From contig CAVTZP010000007.1 of NCBI GenBank assembly GCA_963739245.1, forward strand, positions 1-64,000: 64,000 bases of DNA. Direction: 5' to 3'. Shown here piece by piece: positions 6,510-15,300 of the stretch (positions are counted from its first letter, which is position 1; every line of letters begins with the position of its first letter). Source of the stretch: CAVTZP01 sp963739245. Its GTDB lineage: Bacteria; Chloroflexota; Dehalococcoidia; Dehalococcoidales; BS750m-G39. The translations under genes and the position numbers were made by a program. The notes below the pieces were generated by a model. The model worked only from the letters and a program-made list of their open reading frames with translations, searched no databases and was not told the origin of the DNA.

Positions 6510-6729
6510 TTTTGCCCCCTACTTTTTTTAATCCTTCATTAACCGCCAGCATTTTAGTCAAGAGTTCGTCAATCTGAGCGGTTGAGAGGTCCCAAATTCG
6601 GTGCTTTAGCATTTTAAGTTCACTCGCCAGGGCAATATCTTTTTTTACCCACTCCTCGGCAATAGCGATAATTTGCTCAACCTTGCGCCAGACTTCTTTT
6701 TTTACCTTTATGATAAGCGGTCCACTCAT
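6502..6729 (-). CDS. Hypothetical helical protein (75 aa)
   Basis: A 75-residue, Lys-rich, alpha-helical protein without Cys or membrane segments. Two long amphipathic helices are likely (about 6-40 and 52-70). Its ATG overlaps the TGA of the 30-aa membrane peptide upstream. A dimeric DNA-binding or antirepressor-type protein is possible, but nothing specific can be recognised. Confidence 0.45.
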   Translation of the reverse strand: MSGPLIIKVKKEVWRKVEQIIAIAEEWVKKDIALASELKMLKHRIWDLSTAQIDELLTKMLAVNEGLKKVGGKNG

Positions 6730-6818
6730 TTCTTTCTCCTATTTCGCCACCAAATTTCGATACCAACAGCGATGCAAGCGAGAATATAAATCGACATTAA
6801 AATAGCGCCTATTCTCAT
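6726..6818 (-). CDS. Tiny single-span membrane peptide (30 aa)
   Basis: A 30-codon frame starts at the ATG 6816-6818 and ends in a TGA that overlaps the next ATG (ATGA at 6726-6729). The peptide is one hydrophobic helix (IGAILMSIYILACIAVGIEIWW) followed by a strongly basic tail (RNRRKK). The exact start-stop overlap supports translation. It lies 9 bases after the integrase stop. Unknown role. Confidence 0.5.
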   Translation of the reverse strand: MRIGAILMSIYILACIAVGIEIWWRNRRKK

Positions 6819-6827
6819 TCCCTACCC

Positions 6828-7415
6828 CTAAAACTGTATTTTCTCCAAAACTTGCCGGACATCAGGCATTATAACACGAATATAGCGCCGGGTAGTTTCG
6901 ATAGACTTATGGCCAAGCTGGTCCTGAATGACAACCAGGTTAGGTATCTGCTTTAGGCAATTAACAGCAAAGCCGTGCCTAAAGAGGTGCAACCAGATAT
7001 GCCGAGGCAACCCGGCCTTCTTAGCATAGTGCTGTAGCAAGCGCCAGGCCTGCTGACGGCTGATTGGGAATAGAAATTGGTCATAGGCAAGCTCCTGGCG
7101 AATAGCATAGCCAAAAAGGTCATTCAAGAGCGCCGGAGGAATAACGACCGGCAGAACCCTGCCGCCCTTGCGCTTGACAAAGAAGTTGCCCTCTTTGATT
7201 TTACCAACACTAAAGGCCAGGGCTTCCGAGATGCGCAAGCCAGTCTCCCAGAGAAGCCTAAAAAGAAGCCGGTCCCGGTCTTTAACAATGACCGATATGA
7301 GCCGGTGAGCTTCCTCGACAGTCAAGTATTGGGGGAGCTCAGGGAAGGCACGAGAGACGTCTGACTTATAAAGAGCTGGTAACCTTTGTCTAGTATTATG
7401 TTGCGCTTTTGCCAT
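6828..7415 (-). CDS. Tyrosine recombinase/integrase, catalytic domain only
   Basis: 195 residues carry the full catalytic set: R61 in TGLR, a beta-hairpin Lys near 81-83, H143-x-x-R146, H169 in LGH and the nucleophile Y178. Only about 30 residues precede the catalytic domain, so the usual N-terminal core-binding (SAM-like) and arm-binding domains are absent. It is the likely integrase for the flanking direct repeats. A promoter and a palindromic operator lie immediately upstream, and a partial copy of the att repeat (7493-7502) lies between them, suggesting self-regulation by binding. Confidence 0.85.
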   Translation of the reverse strand: MAKAQHNTRQRLPALYKSDVSRAFPELPQYLTVEEAHRLISVIVKDRDRLLFRLLWETGLRISEALAFSVGKIKEGNFFVKRKGGRVLPVVIPPALLNDLFGYAIRQELAYDQFLFPISRQQAWRLLQHYAKKAGLPRHIWLHLFRHGFAVNCLKQIPNLVVIQDQLGHKSIETTRRYIRVIMPDVRQVLEKIQF

Positions 7416-7466
7416 TTTCCAAGTCCTTTCCAGCTTCGAGGTTAAAAAGATGGTTCAAGCTAATGG

Positions 7467-7491
7467 GTAACAAAATACCTTCTTTTGTTAC
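7467..7491 (-). promoter_or_regulatory. Palindromic operator upstream of the integrase
   Basis: A perfect 9-bp inverted repeat, gtaacaaaa (7467-7475) and ttttgttac (7483-7491), with a 7-base centre. It sits about 50-75 bases upstream of the integrase start, just downstream of the -10 region, a classic place for a repressor. It has no trailing U-tract, so an operator is more likely than a terminator. Confidence 0.5.
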
Positions 7492-7506
7492 AGCCGCACT
7501 ATTATT

Positions 7507-7536
7507 ATTATTGTCAAGTAACTGCCACTTTGTCAA
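7507..7536 (-). promoter_or_regulatory. Probable promoter for the integrase operon
   Basis: On the minus strand a perfect TTGACA (7531-7536) is followed after 18 bp by AATAAT (7507-7512). A second TTGACA occurs at 7512-7517 in a TTGACAATAATAATAAT context. The promoter overlaps the 3' end of the ASCH-domain gene and would read the integrase and everything downstream to about 690. Confidence 0.5.
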
Positions 7537-7861
7537 GTACCAATTCAGGTTGAAGGCTTATTTGTGTCTTTTCAAAGTAGTGGACATAAACAAGGTCCCA
7601 GGGCCGCCAGCCCCTTATCGGGTGGAGCTTTTGCCAACAGGTGTTAAATTCTCGCTCGGTCTTAAAGCCTTCGGCCAGGTAAAGAAGCCGGGCGACCATT
7701 TCGAGAGGTGCCTTGATAACAGCCTTGAGTATGAAGGCCTGACCGAAGGCATAGAAGGTATCCCCTTGCCGGCCGTAGACCTTTGTCTGGGTAGTTACTA
7801 CCTTCCTGCCTTCAAGCATCCGGTAGGCGAACTCATCTTGAAAGGGTATTACCACTAACAT
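7514..7861 (-). CDS. ASCH-domain protein (115 aa)
   Basis: The sequence follows the ASCH (ASC-1 homology, PUA-like) pattern: a basic strand with a TTQTKVYGRQGD motif (about 23-34), a FYAFG strand, and a C-terminal GFKTEREFNTCWQKLHP helix followed by DLVYVHYFE. ASCH proteins bind RNA or modified nucleosides, and small versions are common on phages and mobile elements. The length matches the single-domain family. It is the third gene in the upstream operon, before the integrase promoter. Confidence 0.7.
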   Translation of the reverse strand: MLVVIPFQDEFAYRMLEGRKVVTTQTKVYGRQGDTFYAFGQAFILKAVIKAPLEMVARLLYLAEGFKTEREFNTCWQKLHPIRGWRPWDLVYVHYFEKTQISLQPELVLDKVAVT

Positions 7862-7875
7862 TGTCTTTTACCCCC

Positions 7876-8172
7876 TTAGTTTAAGACTTGGGCGCTTGTC
7901 ACAGGGCGTAGCCGCATCTGTTTGCCGGCCGGTGAAGGCTTACCGGCAAAATTGAGCTGTAAGCCCATAACCGGAGAGGGCGGCAGATTTAGACCAGGCG
8001 TGAGCTGAGAGGGGGCAATACCGATAAAATTAGCCCACTGGCGTATGGCCGCCCCCAGGCCGTCTATTTCTATGTTCTCTCGACATTCCCGGAGCAGGGA
8101 AGCTCGGAGCGTGGGGAGAGCCACGGTCGCCACGCTCCCCAGGAAGCGTAGGTTAAACTCTTTCTTGTTCAT
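7876..8172 (-). CDS. Hypothetical protein (98 aa)
   Basis: A 98-residue protein with an Arg/Leu-rich helical N-terminal half and a Pro-rich C-terminal half ending in a basic segment. It overlaps the upstream 190-aa gene by 20 bases and precedes the ASCH gene by 14 bases. No motif recognised. Confidence 0.45.
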   Translation of the reverse strand: MNKKEFNLRFLGSVATVALPTLRASLLRECRENIEIDGLGAAIRQWANFIGIAPSQLTPGLNLPPSPVMGLQLNFAGKPSPAGKQMRLRPVTSAQVLN

Positions 8173-8725
8173 TATCAGCCTCTTTTAATAATAATTGGTG
8201 AACCTTCTCGCCAAAATCAGATTGTGCCAGATACTCGGCGGAGAGGGCATAGGCAGCAGCCTTAACCTGCTCCCAATTATGATTGTAGAAGGCCCAGGCC
8301 AGGTGTTGTAGGGGTGTTCGACCAGGCTTCCCTTTAGCCCAGGCGTTCAGAGCTCTTGTCCAATCATCGTCACTTTCAAAGAGGTCGGCTAGGTGCTTAC
8401 ACTCCTGCCACTTTAGCCGGCCCTCGATGCGAGCAAAGGCCTTGTGATATTCGTCAAAGAGGTTAGGGCGTGAAGCTCGGCCGCGGTGTCCCCACCGAGT
8501 TCTTTGACCAAGGGGCTTAATAGAACAAGTGTTTTTCAGGTGCTCTAGTAGCTCAGGCTGAGCTTCAGCGATAGCCCGGACTTCATCTATCGAGTAGGCC
8601 GGCTTCTTATCGAGGCAACAGTTTTTAGCCTCAGGAGCGTAGCAACCGAGCTTACCGCAGACGACACACTGATACATCTTGCCGGAGCCTTCTTTGACTG
8701 TCCGGTAATAGCCCTTCTTACTCAT
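8153..8725 (-). CDS. Hypothetical Cys-rich N-terminal protein (190 aa)
   Basis: 190 residues. An N-terminal CVVCGKLGCY segment (about 20-29) and a nearby CC pair (36-37) form a probable zinc site. The rest is helical with a basic stretch (LGQRTRWGHRGRASRP, about 72-87) and many Trp. It is the first gene of the leftward operon and overlaps the 98-aa gene. Being first and having a zinc site with a basic patch suits a DNA-binding replication or regulatory protein, but no Rep or repressor motif is visible. Confidence 0.5.
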   Translation of the reverse strand: MSKKGYYRTVKEGSGKMYQCVVCGKLGCYAPEAKNCCLDKKPAYSIDEVRAIAEAQPELLEHLKNTCSIKPLGQRTRWGHRGRASRPNLFDEYHKAFARIEGRLKWQECKHLADLFESDDDWTRALNAWAKGKPGRTPLQHLAWAFYNHNWEQVKAAAYALSAEYLAQSDFGEKVHQLLLKEADNEQERV

Positions 8726-8741
8726 CTAGCCAGCCTCTCAG

Positions 8742-8750
8742 TGGTATAAT
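8742..8750 (+). promoter_or_regulatory. Extended -10 promoter for the 8773 gene
   Basis: TGG-TATAAT forms an extended -10 element (TGn plus a perfect TATAAT at 8745-8750) 22 bases before the ATG at 8773. No convincing -35 box lies upstream, as is usual for extended -10 promoters. Confidence 0.5.
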
Positions 8751-8772
8751 AACATCCATCAGGAGGTAGAAA

Positions 8773-8991
8773 ATGATTAAAGGTCTGATGATTTGGAATA
8801 TTGCCGTGAGCGTCATTCTGGCCGTTTCTATATGGGCTATTGTATTCCTGAGCGTTGTAGTAAACCAACAGGCAGAAGCGATAAGTCGAGCCGCCGAGGT
8901 AAGTAACGAACACAGTTTAGTCATTGGACAGATGATTTTAACGCTGTCAGAGCATGGGATAGAGGTATGGGTGCCAGAAGATTTAAAATAG
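8773..8991 (+). CDS. Small membrane-anchored protein (72 aa)
   Basis: The only plus-strand gene inside the element. An AGGAGG ribosome site precedes the ATG at ideal distance and an extended -10 promoter lies upstream. The product has one long hydrophobic helix (about 4-31) followed by a probable coiled coil (QQAEAISRAAEVSNEH) and an acidic tail. It is divergent from the main operon. Superinfection exclusion or lysogenic conversion would be typical for a divergent single-span phage protein, but this is only inference. An ORF on the opposite strand was rejected. Confidence 0.65.
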   Translation: MIKGLMIWNIAVSVILAVSIWAIVFLSVVVNQQAEAISRAAEVSNEHSLVIGQMILTLSEHGIEVWVPEDLK

Positions 8992-9411
8992 AGTTTTCTC
9001 ATTACATCACCTAAAGTGTCTCTTACCTCTTCTTTCATTTTTCTTTTGATCATTTATTGTCAACTCCGTTATGTTCAGCTAATTTGCTCCGTTATGGTAA
9101 GCTACTAGGAGCAAGGCCGCACTATATATGTTATGTAGTATATATTCAGGTACAGATAGGCTTTCGGGCCTGTTTTCACTCCCCTGAGGTCTGCCCTCTT
9201 AATGGCTATTTGCTTAACAAGCCAGGTTCTCAGTTAAATCCGGGGAAGTTTTGAAAATCTGGCTGTTTTGGCCGCAAGATAAGCTGGCAATAATACATTA
9301 AGGGTTGAGTAGAGAATAGCTTATGTTAAGAAGGGTCTGTATTATGTCAACTGGGTTATTTTGAGGGTATTTTAGGGGGAAACTGGGGTGGGATTTTGAA
9401 TAAAGGTTAAC
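8992..9411. other. Non-coding stretch containing the right end of the element
   Basis: No convincing gene is present in these 420 bases. It holds two copies of ctccgttatg (9064-9073 and 9088-9097) spaced 24 bases apart, possible recombinase or excisionase arm sites, then the right 16-bp direct repeat (9115-9130), then about 280 bases of apparently chromosomal spacer before tRNA-Met. Confidence 0.5.
9115..9130. repeat. Right copy of 16-bp direct repeat, candidate attR
   Basis: Exact copy of the 344-359 repeat, same orientation. It lies 124 bases beyond the last element gene and about 280 bases before the tRNA-Met gene. The short direct repeats at 9064-9097 are next to it on the element side. 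Confidence 0.5.
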
Positions 9412-9483
9412 TGGGCTCGGTAGGAATCGAACCTACGCCCAAGCGGTTATGAGCCGCCCGCTCTACCTCTGAGCTACGAGCCC
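9412..9483 (-). tRNA. tRNA with CAU anticodon (Met or Ile2)
   Basis: Complete cloverleaf: acceptor GGGCTCG paired with CGAGCCC, D-stem GCTC/GAGC, anticodon stem GGCGG/CCGCT with loop CTCATAA, T-loop TTCGATT. Anticodon CAU. No initiator-type features are obvious, so elongator Met or lysidine-modified Ile2. CCA is not encoded. Confidence 0.9.
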
Positions 9484-9548
9484 GTAAAAGTGACCTGCAA
9501 AAGCCAGCTTTTTATAATTATAATATAGGTCTAGGCAATAATCTAGCG

Positions 9549-12293
9549 CTATGCCCTCTCGACCCTAACCGCACAGACCTTATATTCCGGTATCTTCACC
9601 ACCGGGTCAAGAGCAGCATTGGTCAGCACATTTGTCGGGCTTTGAGCAAAGTGAAAGGTCATCCAGATTGCGCCTGCTGGTGTAACCTCGGTTACTCTTG
9701 CCTTGGCTGTTACCTCTCCCCGCCGGGAGGTAATCTTTATCATATCACCGTCGGCAATCCCTAGAGCTAAGGCATCCTTGGGGTTTATTTGCACCAGCTC
9801 TTCGCCTCTTAACTTGTTAAGCCCCTTCACCTTTACTGTCATGCTGGCATGGTACTGATAGAGGCAGCGCCCTGTGCTCAGGATTAAGGGATAGTCACTG
9901 TCAGGAAGTTCTACGGGTGGTCTATATTTTAGGGGTATAAATCGTCCTTTACCCCGAGTAAATAGCTTGGTGTGCAGGATAGGTGTCCCCGGGTGTTCTC
10001 GAGTGGGGCATGGCCACTGCAAGCCACCCTTCTCCAGGCGCCTATGGGAGATGCCACCATAGTTGGGGGCAAGGCTGGCAACCTCCTCCATAATCTTGGC
10101 CGGCTGGCTGAAATCAAAACCTTTAGCGCCCATCCTTTGCCCAAGCTGGCACGTAATCCACCAGTCCGGTTTAGAGTTGCCTACAGGCTCAACTGCCTTT
10201 CTCACCCGTTGTACCCGCCGCTCGGTATTAGTGAAGGTACCATCCTTCTCGGCAAAGCTGGCTGCGGGCAAAACCACATGGGCTAGCTGGGCGGTTTCAG
10301 TTAGGAAAATATCCTGAACTACCAAGAACTCCAGATTGGCCAGTACTTCCTGGACATGATTGGCATCAGGGTCAGTCAGTGCTGGGTTCTCACCAGTGAT
10401 GTAAAGTGCCTTTACCGGTTTCTTGCGGGCAGCATCAAAAACCTCGGTAAGAAAGAGTCCCGGCTTAGATGGCAAGGAGCAGCCCCAGGCAGTCTCAAAT
10501 TTTTCCCGGCTGGCCGGGTCAGTCACTGCTTGATAACCGGGGTAGACATTAGGCAGGCAGCCCATATCACAGGCACCCTGGACATTGTTCTGTCCCCGTA
10601 ACGGATTTACCCCCGAGGAGGGCTTGCCTATATTCCCGGTGAGCATTGCCAGATTGGCAACAGCGATTACGTTATCTGTGCCGTGGGAGTGCTCAGTAAT
10701 ACCCAGGGTATAGAGTATACTAGCTGGTTTAACAGTAGCATAGAGCCTGGCAGCCTCAGCTATTTTGTCTCTGGCCACGCCGGTAATTCGGCTCACAGAA
10801 TCGAGGCCAAAGTTTTTAAGTGATGCCTTGAAGGCATCAAAGTTCTCGCAGCGTTCCTCAATAAAAGCTCGGTCAAGTAGCCCTTCATCGACAATGACCC
10901 TCATCATCCCCATAAGCAGGGGGATATCCGTGCCATGGTTAAGTCTCAGCCATATGTCAGCATAGCGGCAGGCGTCCACCTCGCGGGGGTCAACGACGAT
11001 GAGCTTTGCCCCTTTATGTACGGCTCTATTCACCTCCATCCCGACTATAGGATGAGCTTCGGTATTATTGCTACCAATTGCCAGAACGCAGGCGGCGTCA
11101 CCGATTTCGTCGATGGAGTTGGTCATTGCCCCGCTACCAAAGCTCTGTGCCAAACCAGCCACAGTGGGGGCATGGCACAGCCGGGCACAGTGGTCAACAT
11201 TGTTGGTGCCTAATACTACCCGAGCAAATTTCTGCATGAGATAGTTTTCCTCGTTAGTGAATCTCGCCGAGGAAATTACGGCCACTTCATCTCCCTTGTA
11301 ATTAGCTAGCTTACCGGCAACCAAGTCTAATGCCTCATCCCAGGTGGCTTCAGTAAATTTTCCATTTCGCCTCACCAGGGGGGTGGTCAAGCGGTCAGGA
11401 TGGTGGATAAATTCAGCAATGCCAAAACGGCCTTTGACACAAAGACGACCCTTGTTCACATTATTGTCTCTGTCACCGCGAACGTTTACCACCTGCCCGT
11501 TTTTAACCCCCAAATACATCTGGCAGCCAACCCCACAATAGGGGCAGGTGGTCTTTATCTCTCGCGTTGGCCATTCGGGTTTCTTCGGTGCCATAGCCCC
11601 GGTAGGACAGTGAGCCATACACTCGCCGCAGGACTTACAAATAGATTCCAATAGCGGCTTGTCGCCAAAGGTGGCAACCTTCATGGCATATCCTCGGTAA
11701 GCCATCTCGATTGCCCCGACTCCGGTTATCTCATTACAGGCACGAACACACCGGGCGCAGAGGATGCAACGATTGTGGTCTATTTCAAAGAAGGGGTTGC
11801 TGGTGTCAACTGGATATGGCTTGGTTGTTTTTGGAAAGCGGAGCTCAGGGAGGCGGAGGTAGTCAAAGACTTTTTGTAATTCGCATCGCTCATTTGCCGG
11901 GCAGGTTACACAGCGGTCGGTCACAGCCACACTACGTAGACAGACGTCATAAGGGCCGCAACCCTCTTTCTCTGTCCGGCGGCTACATACTAAGCAATCA
12001 CTAGGGTGGCTGGACAAAAGTAATTCTAGTGAGGAACGCCGAACCTTGTTGACTGCCTCCGTTTCAGTGTGGACTACTATACCCTCGCTAACCGGGTAGG
12101 TACATGAGGTCTGTAATCCCCTCACCCCTTCGATTTCAACCAGGCAAAGTCGGCATCCTCCGTATGGTGTTAGGTCAGGGGCGTAGCACAGTGTAGGGAT
12201 ATAGATTCCAGCTGCCTGGGCAACTTCCAGTACTGTCATCCCTTTCCTTGCCCTAAGTTCCTGGCCGTTAATGATTAGTCTGATTTCCTCCAC
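9549..12293 (-). CDS. fdhA: Formate dehydrogenase alpha subunit, NuoG-like N-terminus, Cys-type
   Basis: 914 residues. The N-terminus is a [2Fe-2S] domain (C36, C47, C50, C64) with a following His/Cys cluster region and two ferredoxin-type [4Fe-4S] motifs (about 176-186 and 219-229). The catalytic part begins with CPYCGVGC (250-257) for the proximal cluster, then the bis-MGD molybdenum/tungsten domain. The active-site position in HCARLCHAP (C373) is Cys, not selenocysteine. It would interconvert formate and CO2, first step of the methyl branch, in the cytoplasm. The adjacent NuoE and NuoF proteins suggest an NAD(P)-linked, possibly bifurcating complex. Last gene of the operon. Confidence 0.92.
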   Translation of the reverse strand: MEEIRLIINGQELRARKGMTVLEVAQAAGIYIPTLCYAPDLTPYGGCRLCLVEIEGVRGLQTSCTYPVSEGIVVHTETEAVNKVRRSSLELLLSSHPSDCLVCSRRTEKEGCGPYDVCLRSVAVTDRCVTCPANERCELQKVFDYLRLPELRFPKTTKPYPVDTSNPFFEIDHNRCILCARCVRACNEITGVGAIEMAYRGYAMKVATFGDKPLLESICKSCGECMAHCPTGAMAPKKPEWPTREIKTTCPYCGVGCQMYLGVKNGQVVNVRGDRDNNVNKGRLCVKGRFGIAEFIHHPDRLTTPLVRRNGKFTEATWDEALDLVAGKLANYKGDEVAVISSARFTNEENYLMQKFARVVLGTNNVDHCARLCHAPTVAGLAQSFGSGAMTNSIDEIGDAACVLAIGSNNTEAHPIVGMEVNRAVHKGAKLIVVDPREVDACRYADIWLRLNHGTDIPLLMGMMRVIVDEGLLDRAFIEERCENFDAFKASLKNFGLDSVSRITGVARDKIAEAARLYATVKPASILYTLGITEHSHGTDNVIAVANLAMLTGNIGKPSSGVNPLRGQNNVQGACDMGCLPNVYPGYQAVTDPASREKFETAWGCSLPSKPGLFLTEVFDAARKKPVKALYITGENPALTDPDANHVQEVLANLEFLVVQDIFLTETAQLAHVVLPAASFAEKDGTFTNTERRVQRVRKAVEPVGNSKPDWWITCQLGQRMGAKGFDFSQPAKIMEEVASLAPNYGGISHRRLEKGGLQWPCPTREHPGTPILHTKLFTRGKGRFIPLKYRPPVELPDSDYPLILSTGRCLYQYHASMTVKVKGLNKLRGEELVQINPKDALALGIADGDMIKITSRRGEVTAKARVTEVTPAGAIWMTFHFAQSPTNVLTNAALDPVVKIPEYKVCAVRVERA

Positions 12294-12305
12294 AATTCCT
12301 CCTTG

Positions 12306-15300
12306 CTACTCTCGTTCCTCAAGGTCGCATCTCAGACACCGTTTTGCCTCTTCGATAGCCATCTTATCATCGTAGCTAAGTTCAACCTGAGCAAAATTGC
12401 TAAGTCGCTGCTCAACGGGAACCGTCGGCATTGGCAGCCGCCACTGCTCCTTGGCTTCTTCAAGCGGAGTCAGTTCTCCTTCAGGAGGCGCTAGCGTCTC
12501 ATCAATTTCGCCCTTGCCTCCCAGGTATTTATCTATAGATATCGCTACTTGCCTCCCGGCGGCAATAGCCTCAATTACCGAAGCCGGTCCGCTGACAACA
12601 TCGCCGCCGGCAAAAACACCATCCCGGCTGGTAGCAAGGGTATCAGGATTAACCTCGATAGTATTTCCCCGACCTAGGGGCAGATTGAACTGACCCGGAA
12701 TTTCAGGACGCTGACCGATGGCGGCAATAATGGTATCATAGCTGGTGGTAAACTCACTGCCCTCAATTGGCTCTGGTTGTCTTCTCCCGCTGGCATCAAT
12801 CTCACCCAGCTTCATACGAATATTTTCCAAATCTACCTTGCCATCCCGGCTGATTATTCTTGATGGTGCTACTAGGTAGTCAATGTGTATTCCCTCAGCG
12901 AGGGCTTCCTTGACCTCCTCTGGGCTAGCGGGCATTTCAGCGGCAGTACGCCGGTAGACGATGGTTACCTCCTTAGCCCCAAGGCGGAGTGCCGTTCGCG
13001 CCGAATCTAGGGCAGCATTACCACCACCAATAACCGCTACCCTTCCCCCTACCTTTACTTTCTTGCCTAAACTCACGTCTCGCAAAAAGCCGACGCAATC
13101 CCTCACCCCGGGGCTGTCCTCCCCTTTAACCCCCATCTTGATTCCCTGGTGGGCGCCAACGGCGAGAAAGATAGCATTATAACCCTGTTCAAACAGCTCG
13201 TCTAACGACTCCACTGGTGTATTTGTCCTTATCTCAACGCCAATATCTTCTATCTCCTTGATTTCAGCCTTAAGTACATCCTTGGGCAATCGATAGTCAG
13301 GAATACCAACCCGCATCATACCACCAGCCTCAGGTAAGGCTTCAAATATAGTCACCGAATGCCCCAGCTTGGCCAGATAATAGGCGGCGGTAAGCCCCGC
13401 CGGTCCCGAGCCAACGATAGCTACCCTCTTTCCGGTAGCAGTGGCTACATTGAGCTTCTCTTTCCATAGCCCGGTATCGTGCTGGGCAGCATAGCCTTTT
13501 AGCATTCGGATGGCAATTGCTTCTTCTAATTGAGCTCGGCGGCACTTAGCTTCACACGGGTGGAAACAAACCAAGCCACAGACTGCAGGGAAGGGTATCT
13601 TCTCGCGGATAACGGCTACTGCCTCAGCGGGCTTGCCCTGGGCAATGAAGCGGATATAACGGGGTACGTCTATATTTGCCGGACAGATATGGCTACATGG
13701 GGCAGTGACTAACCCCTCACACACTGCCGCCCGGCAGTGGTGCTTCTTAATATGCTCCTCGTATTCGTCGCGAAAATAGCGAATGGTAGTAAGGACCGGG
13801 TTAGGCGCAGTTTGTCCTAAGCCACAGAGAGAGCCGACTTTAACTGCTTGGCTGAGTTCCAGCAGCAGGTCAATGTCCTCCATCTTACCTCTACCGTGGG
13901 TGATATTATTGAGGATATCCAGCATTTGCTTTGTTCCCACACGACAGGGGACGCACTTACCGCAGGACTCAGACTGGATAAAGGAAAGGAAGTAACGGGC
14001 AATATCAACCATGCAGGTATCCTCATCCATAACCACCATACCACCTGAGCCCACAATGGTACCAGCCTTGGTTAGCGACTCATAGTCAACCGGCAGATTC
14101 AGCAGGCTTGCCGGGATGCAGCCACCAGAGGGGCCACCGGTCTGAACTGCTTTGAAGCGTTTGTCTTTCAGGACTCCCTCCCCAATCCCGTAGATAATCT
14201 CCTGAAGGGGGATACCCAGTGGCACCTCAATAAGCCCGGTGCGTTTAATCTTACCGACTAAGGAGAAGGTCTTGGTTCCCCTGTTTCCCTCAGAACCACA
14301 GCTAGCATACCAGTCAGCGCCTTTTTGCAAGATGGCGGATACATTACCCCAGGTCTCCGTGTTATTGATATTAGTCGGTCTGCCCCAAAGGCCGGCTTGA
14401 GCCGGGAAGGGAGGACGGGGGCGAGGCATACCTCGCCTGCCCTCAATAGATGCCATCAGTGCTGTCTCCTCACCACAGACAAAAGCCCCCGCCCCCTCCT
14501 TTATCTTAATATGAAAACTGAAACCAGAGCCAAGAATATTATCGCCTATCAGGCCATACTCCGTGGCTTGGCGGAGGGCCAGTTCCAGGCGTTCAATGGC
14601 AAGGGGATACTCCGCCCGGATATAGATATAGCCCTCGCTGGCCCCGATAGCATAGCCACCGATGAGCAGTCCCTCCAAAACAGAATGAGGGTCACCCTCC
14701 AGAAGAGACCGATTCATAAAGGCACCGGGGTCACCCTCATCAGCATTGCAAATCACATACTTTATCGTACCCGGAGACTTACGGCATAACTCCCACTTTA
14801 GACCAGTAGAGAAACCAGCGCCGCCACGACCGCGCAAGCCTGACTTCTTTACCTCCTCAATCACCGCTTCTGGCTTCATTCCCAGCGCCTTAACTAGACC
14901 ACTATAGCCATCCCTGGCGATATAATGGTTGATATTCTCCGGGTCGATAATCCCACAGTTGCGCAGGACTATACGTGGCTGAGAGCGGAGCATGGGGAGG
15001 TCAAAAAGTTTGGGAATACCCGCAACACCATCTTCGCCTACACTGCCCAGAGCCAGATCAGGGTGGGGGTTATCCTTAACCAGATAGTCCCCAATAAGCT
15101 GTGCCCCAAGTTCAGGGGTGACATTAGCATAGTAAATATGGGGACGACCGGGCTTGATAATATTAACCAGGGGTTCAGCATAGCACGGCCCGATGCAGCC
15201 GACCTGCATAACAATAGCCTTAATCTTACGCCGTGCTAGCTCCTGATTGATAGTCTCAAGCACAGCCATAGCACCGGCGGCTCGACCGCAGGTTGCCGCC

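Larger units (their letters stand above)
344..9130. mobile_element. Putative integrated tailless-phage-like element (about 8.8 kb)
   Basis: The region is bounded by an exact 16-bp direct repeat at 344-359 and 9115-9130. It contains a tyrosine integrase (6828-7415), a packaging-type ATPase (5138-5734), two adjacent beta-rich putative capsid proteins (3340-4393), a spike-like protein (1613-2272), a C2H2 zinc-finger protein (6041-6316) and several small membrane proteins, nearly all on the minus strand with overlapping starts and stops. No terminase, portal, tail, tape-measure or DNA polymerase gene is visible. The gene set fits small tailless phages with single-jelly-roll capsid proteins and an A32/FtsK-like ATPase. 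The boundaries are inferred; the real left end could lie beyond the window. Confidence 0.6.

Noticed and set aside
8718..9053. 111-aa minus-strand ORF opposite the 8773-8991 gene
   Set aside because: Only its first 20 residues look protein-like; the plus-strand gene has an extended -10 promoter and an AGGAGG site, so the minus frame is treated as its shadow.
9412..9483. tRNA-Met as the attachment site of the element
   Set aside because: No copy of the tRNA 3' end is present elsewhere in the element; the 16-bp repeat lies about 280 bases away in non-tRNA sequence.
11169..11190. Selenocysteine at the formate dehydrogenase active site
   Set aside because: The codon at the active-site position (residue 373) is a normal Cys codon and the frame has no internal TGA.
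10935..11213. Several plus-strand ORFs inside the formate dehydrogenase and other Wood-Ljungdahl genes
   Set aside because: They lie wholly within strongly conserved minus-strand genes and have no family resemblance or ribosome sites.
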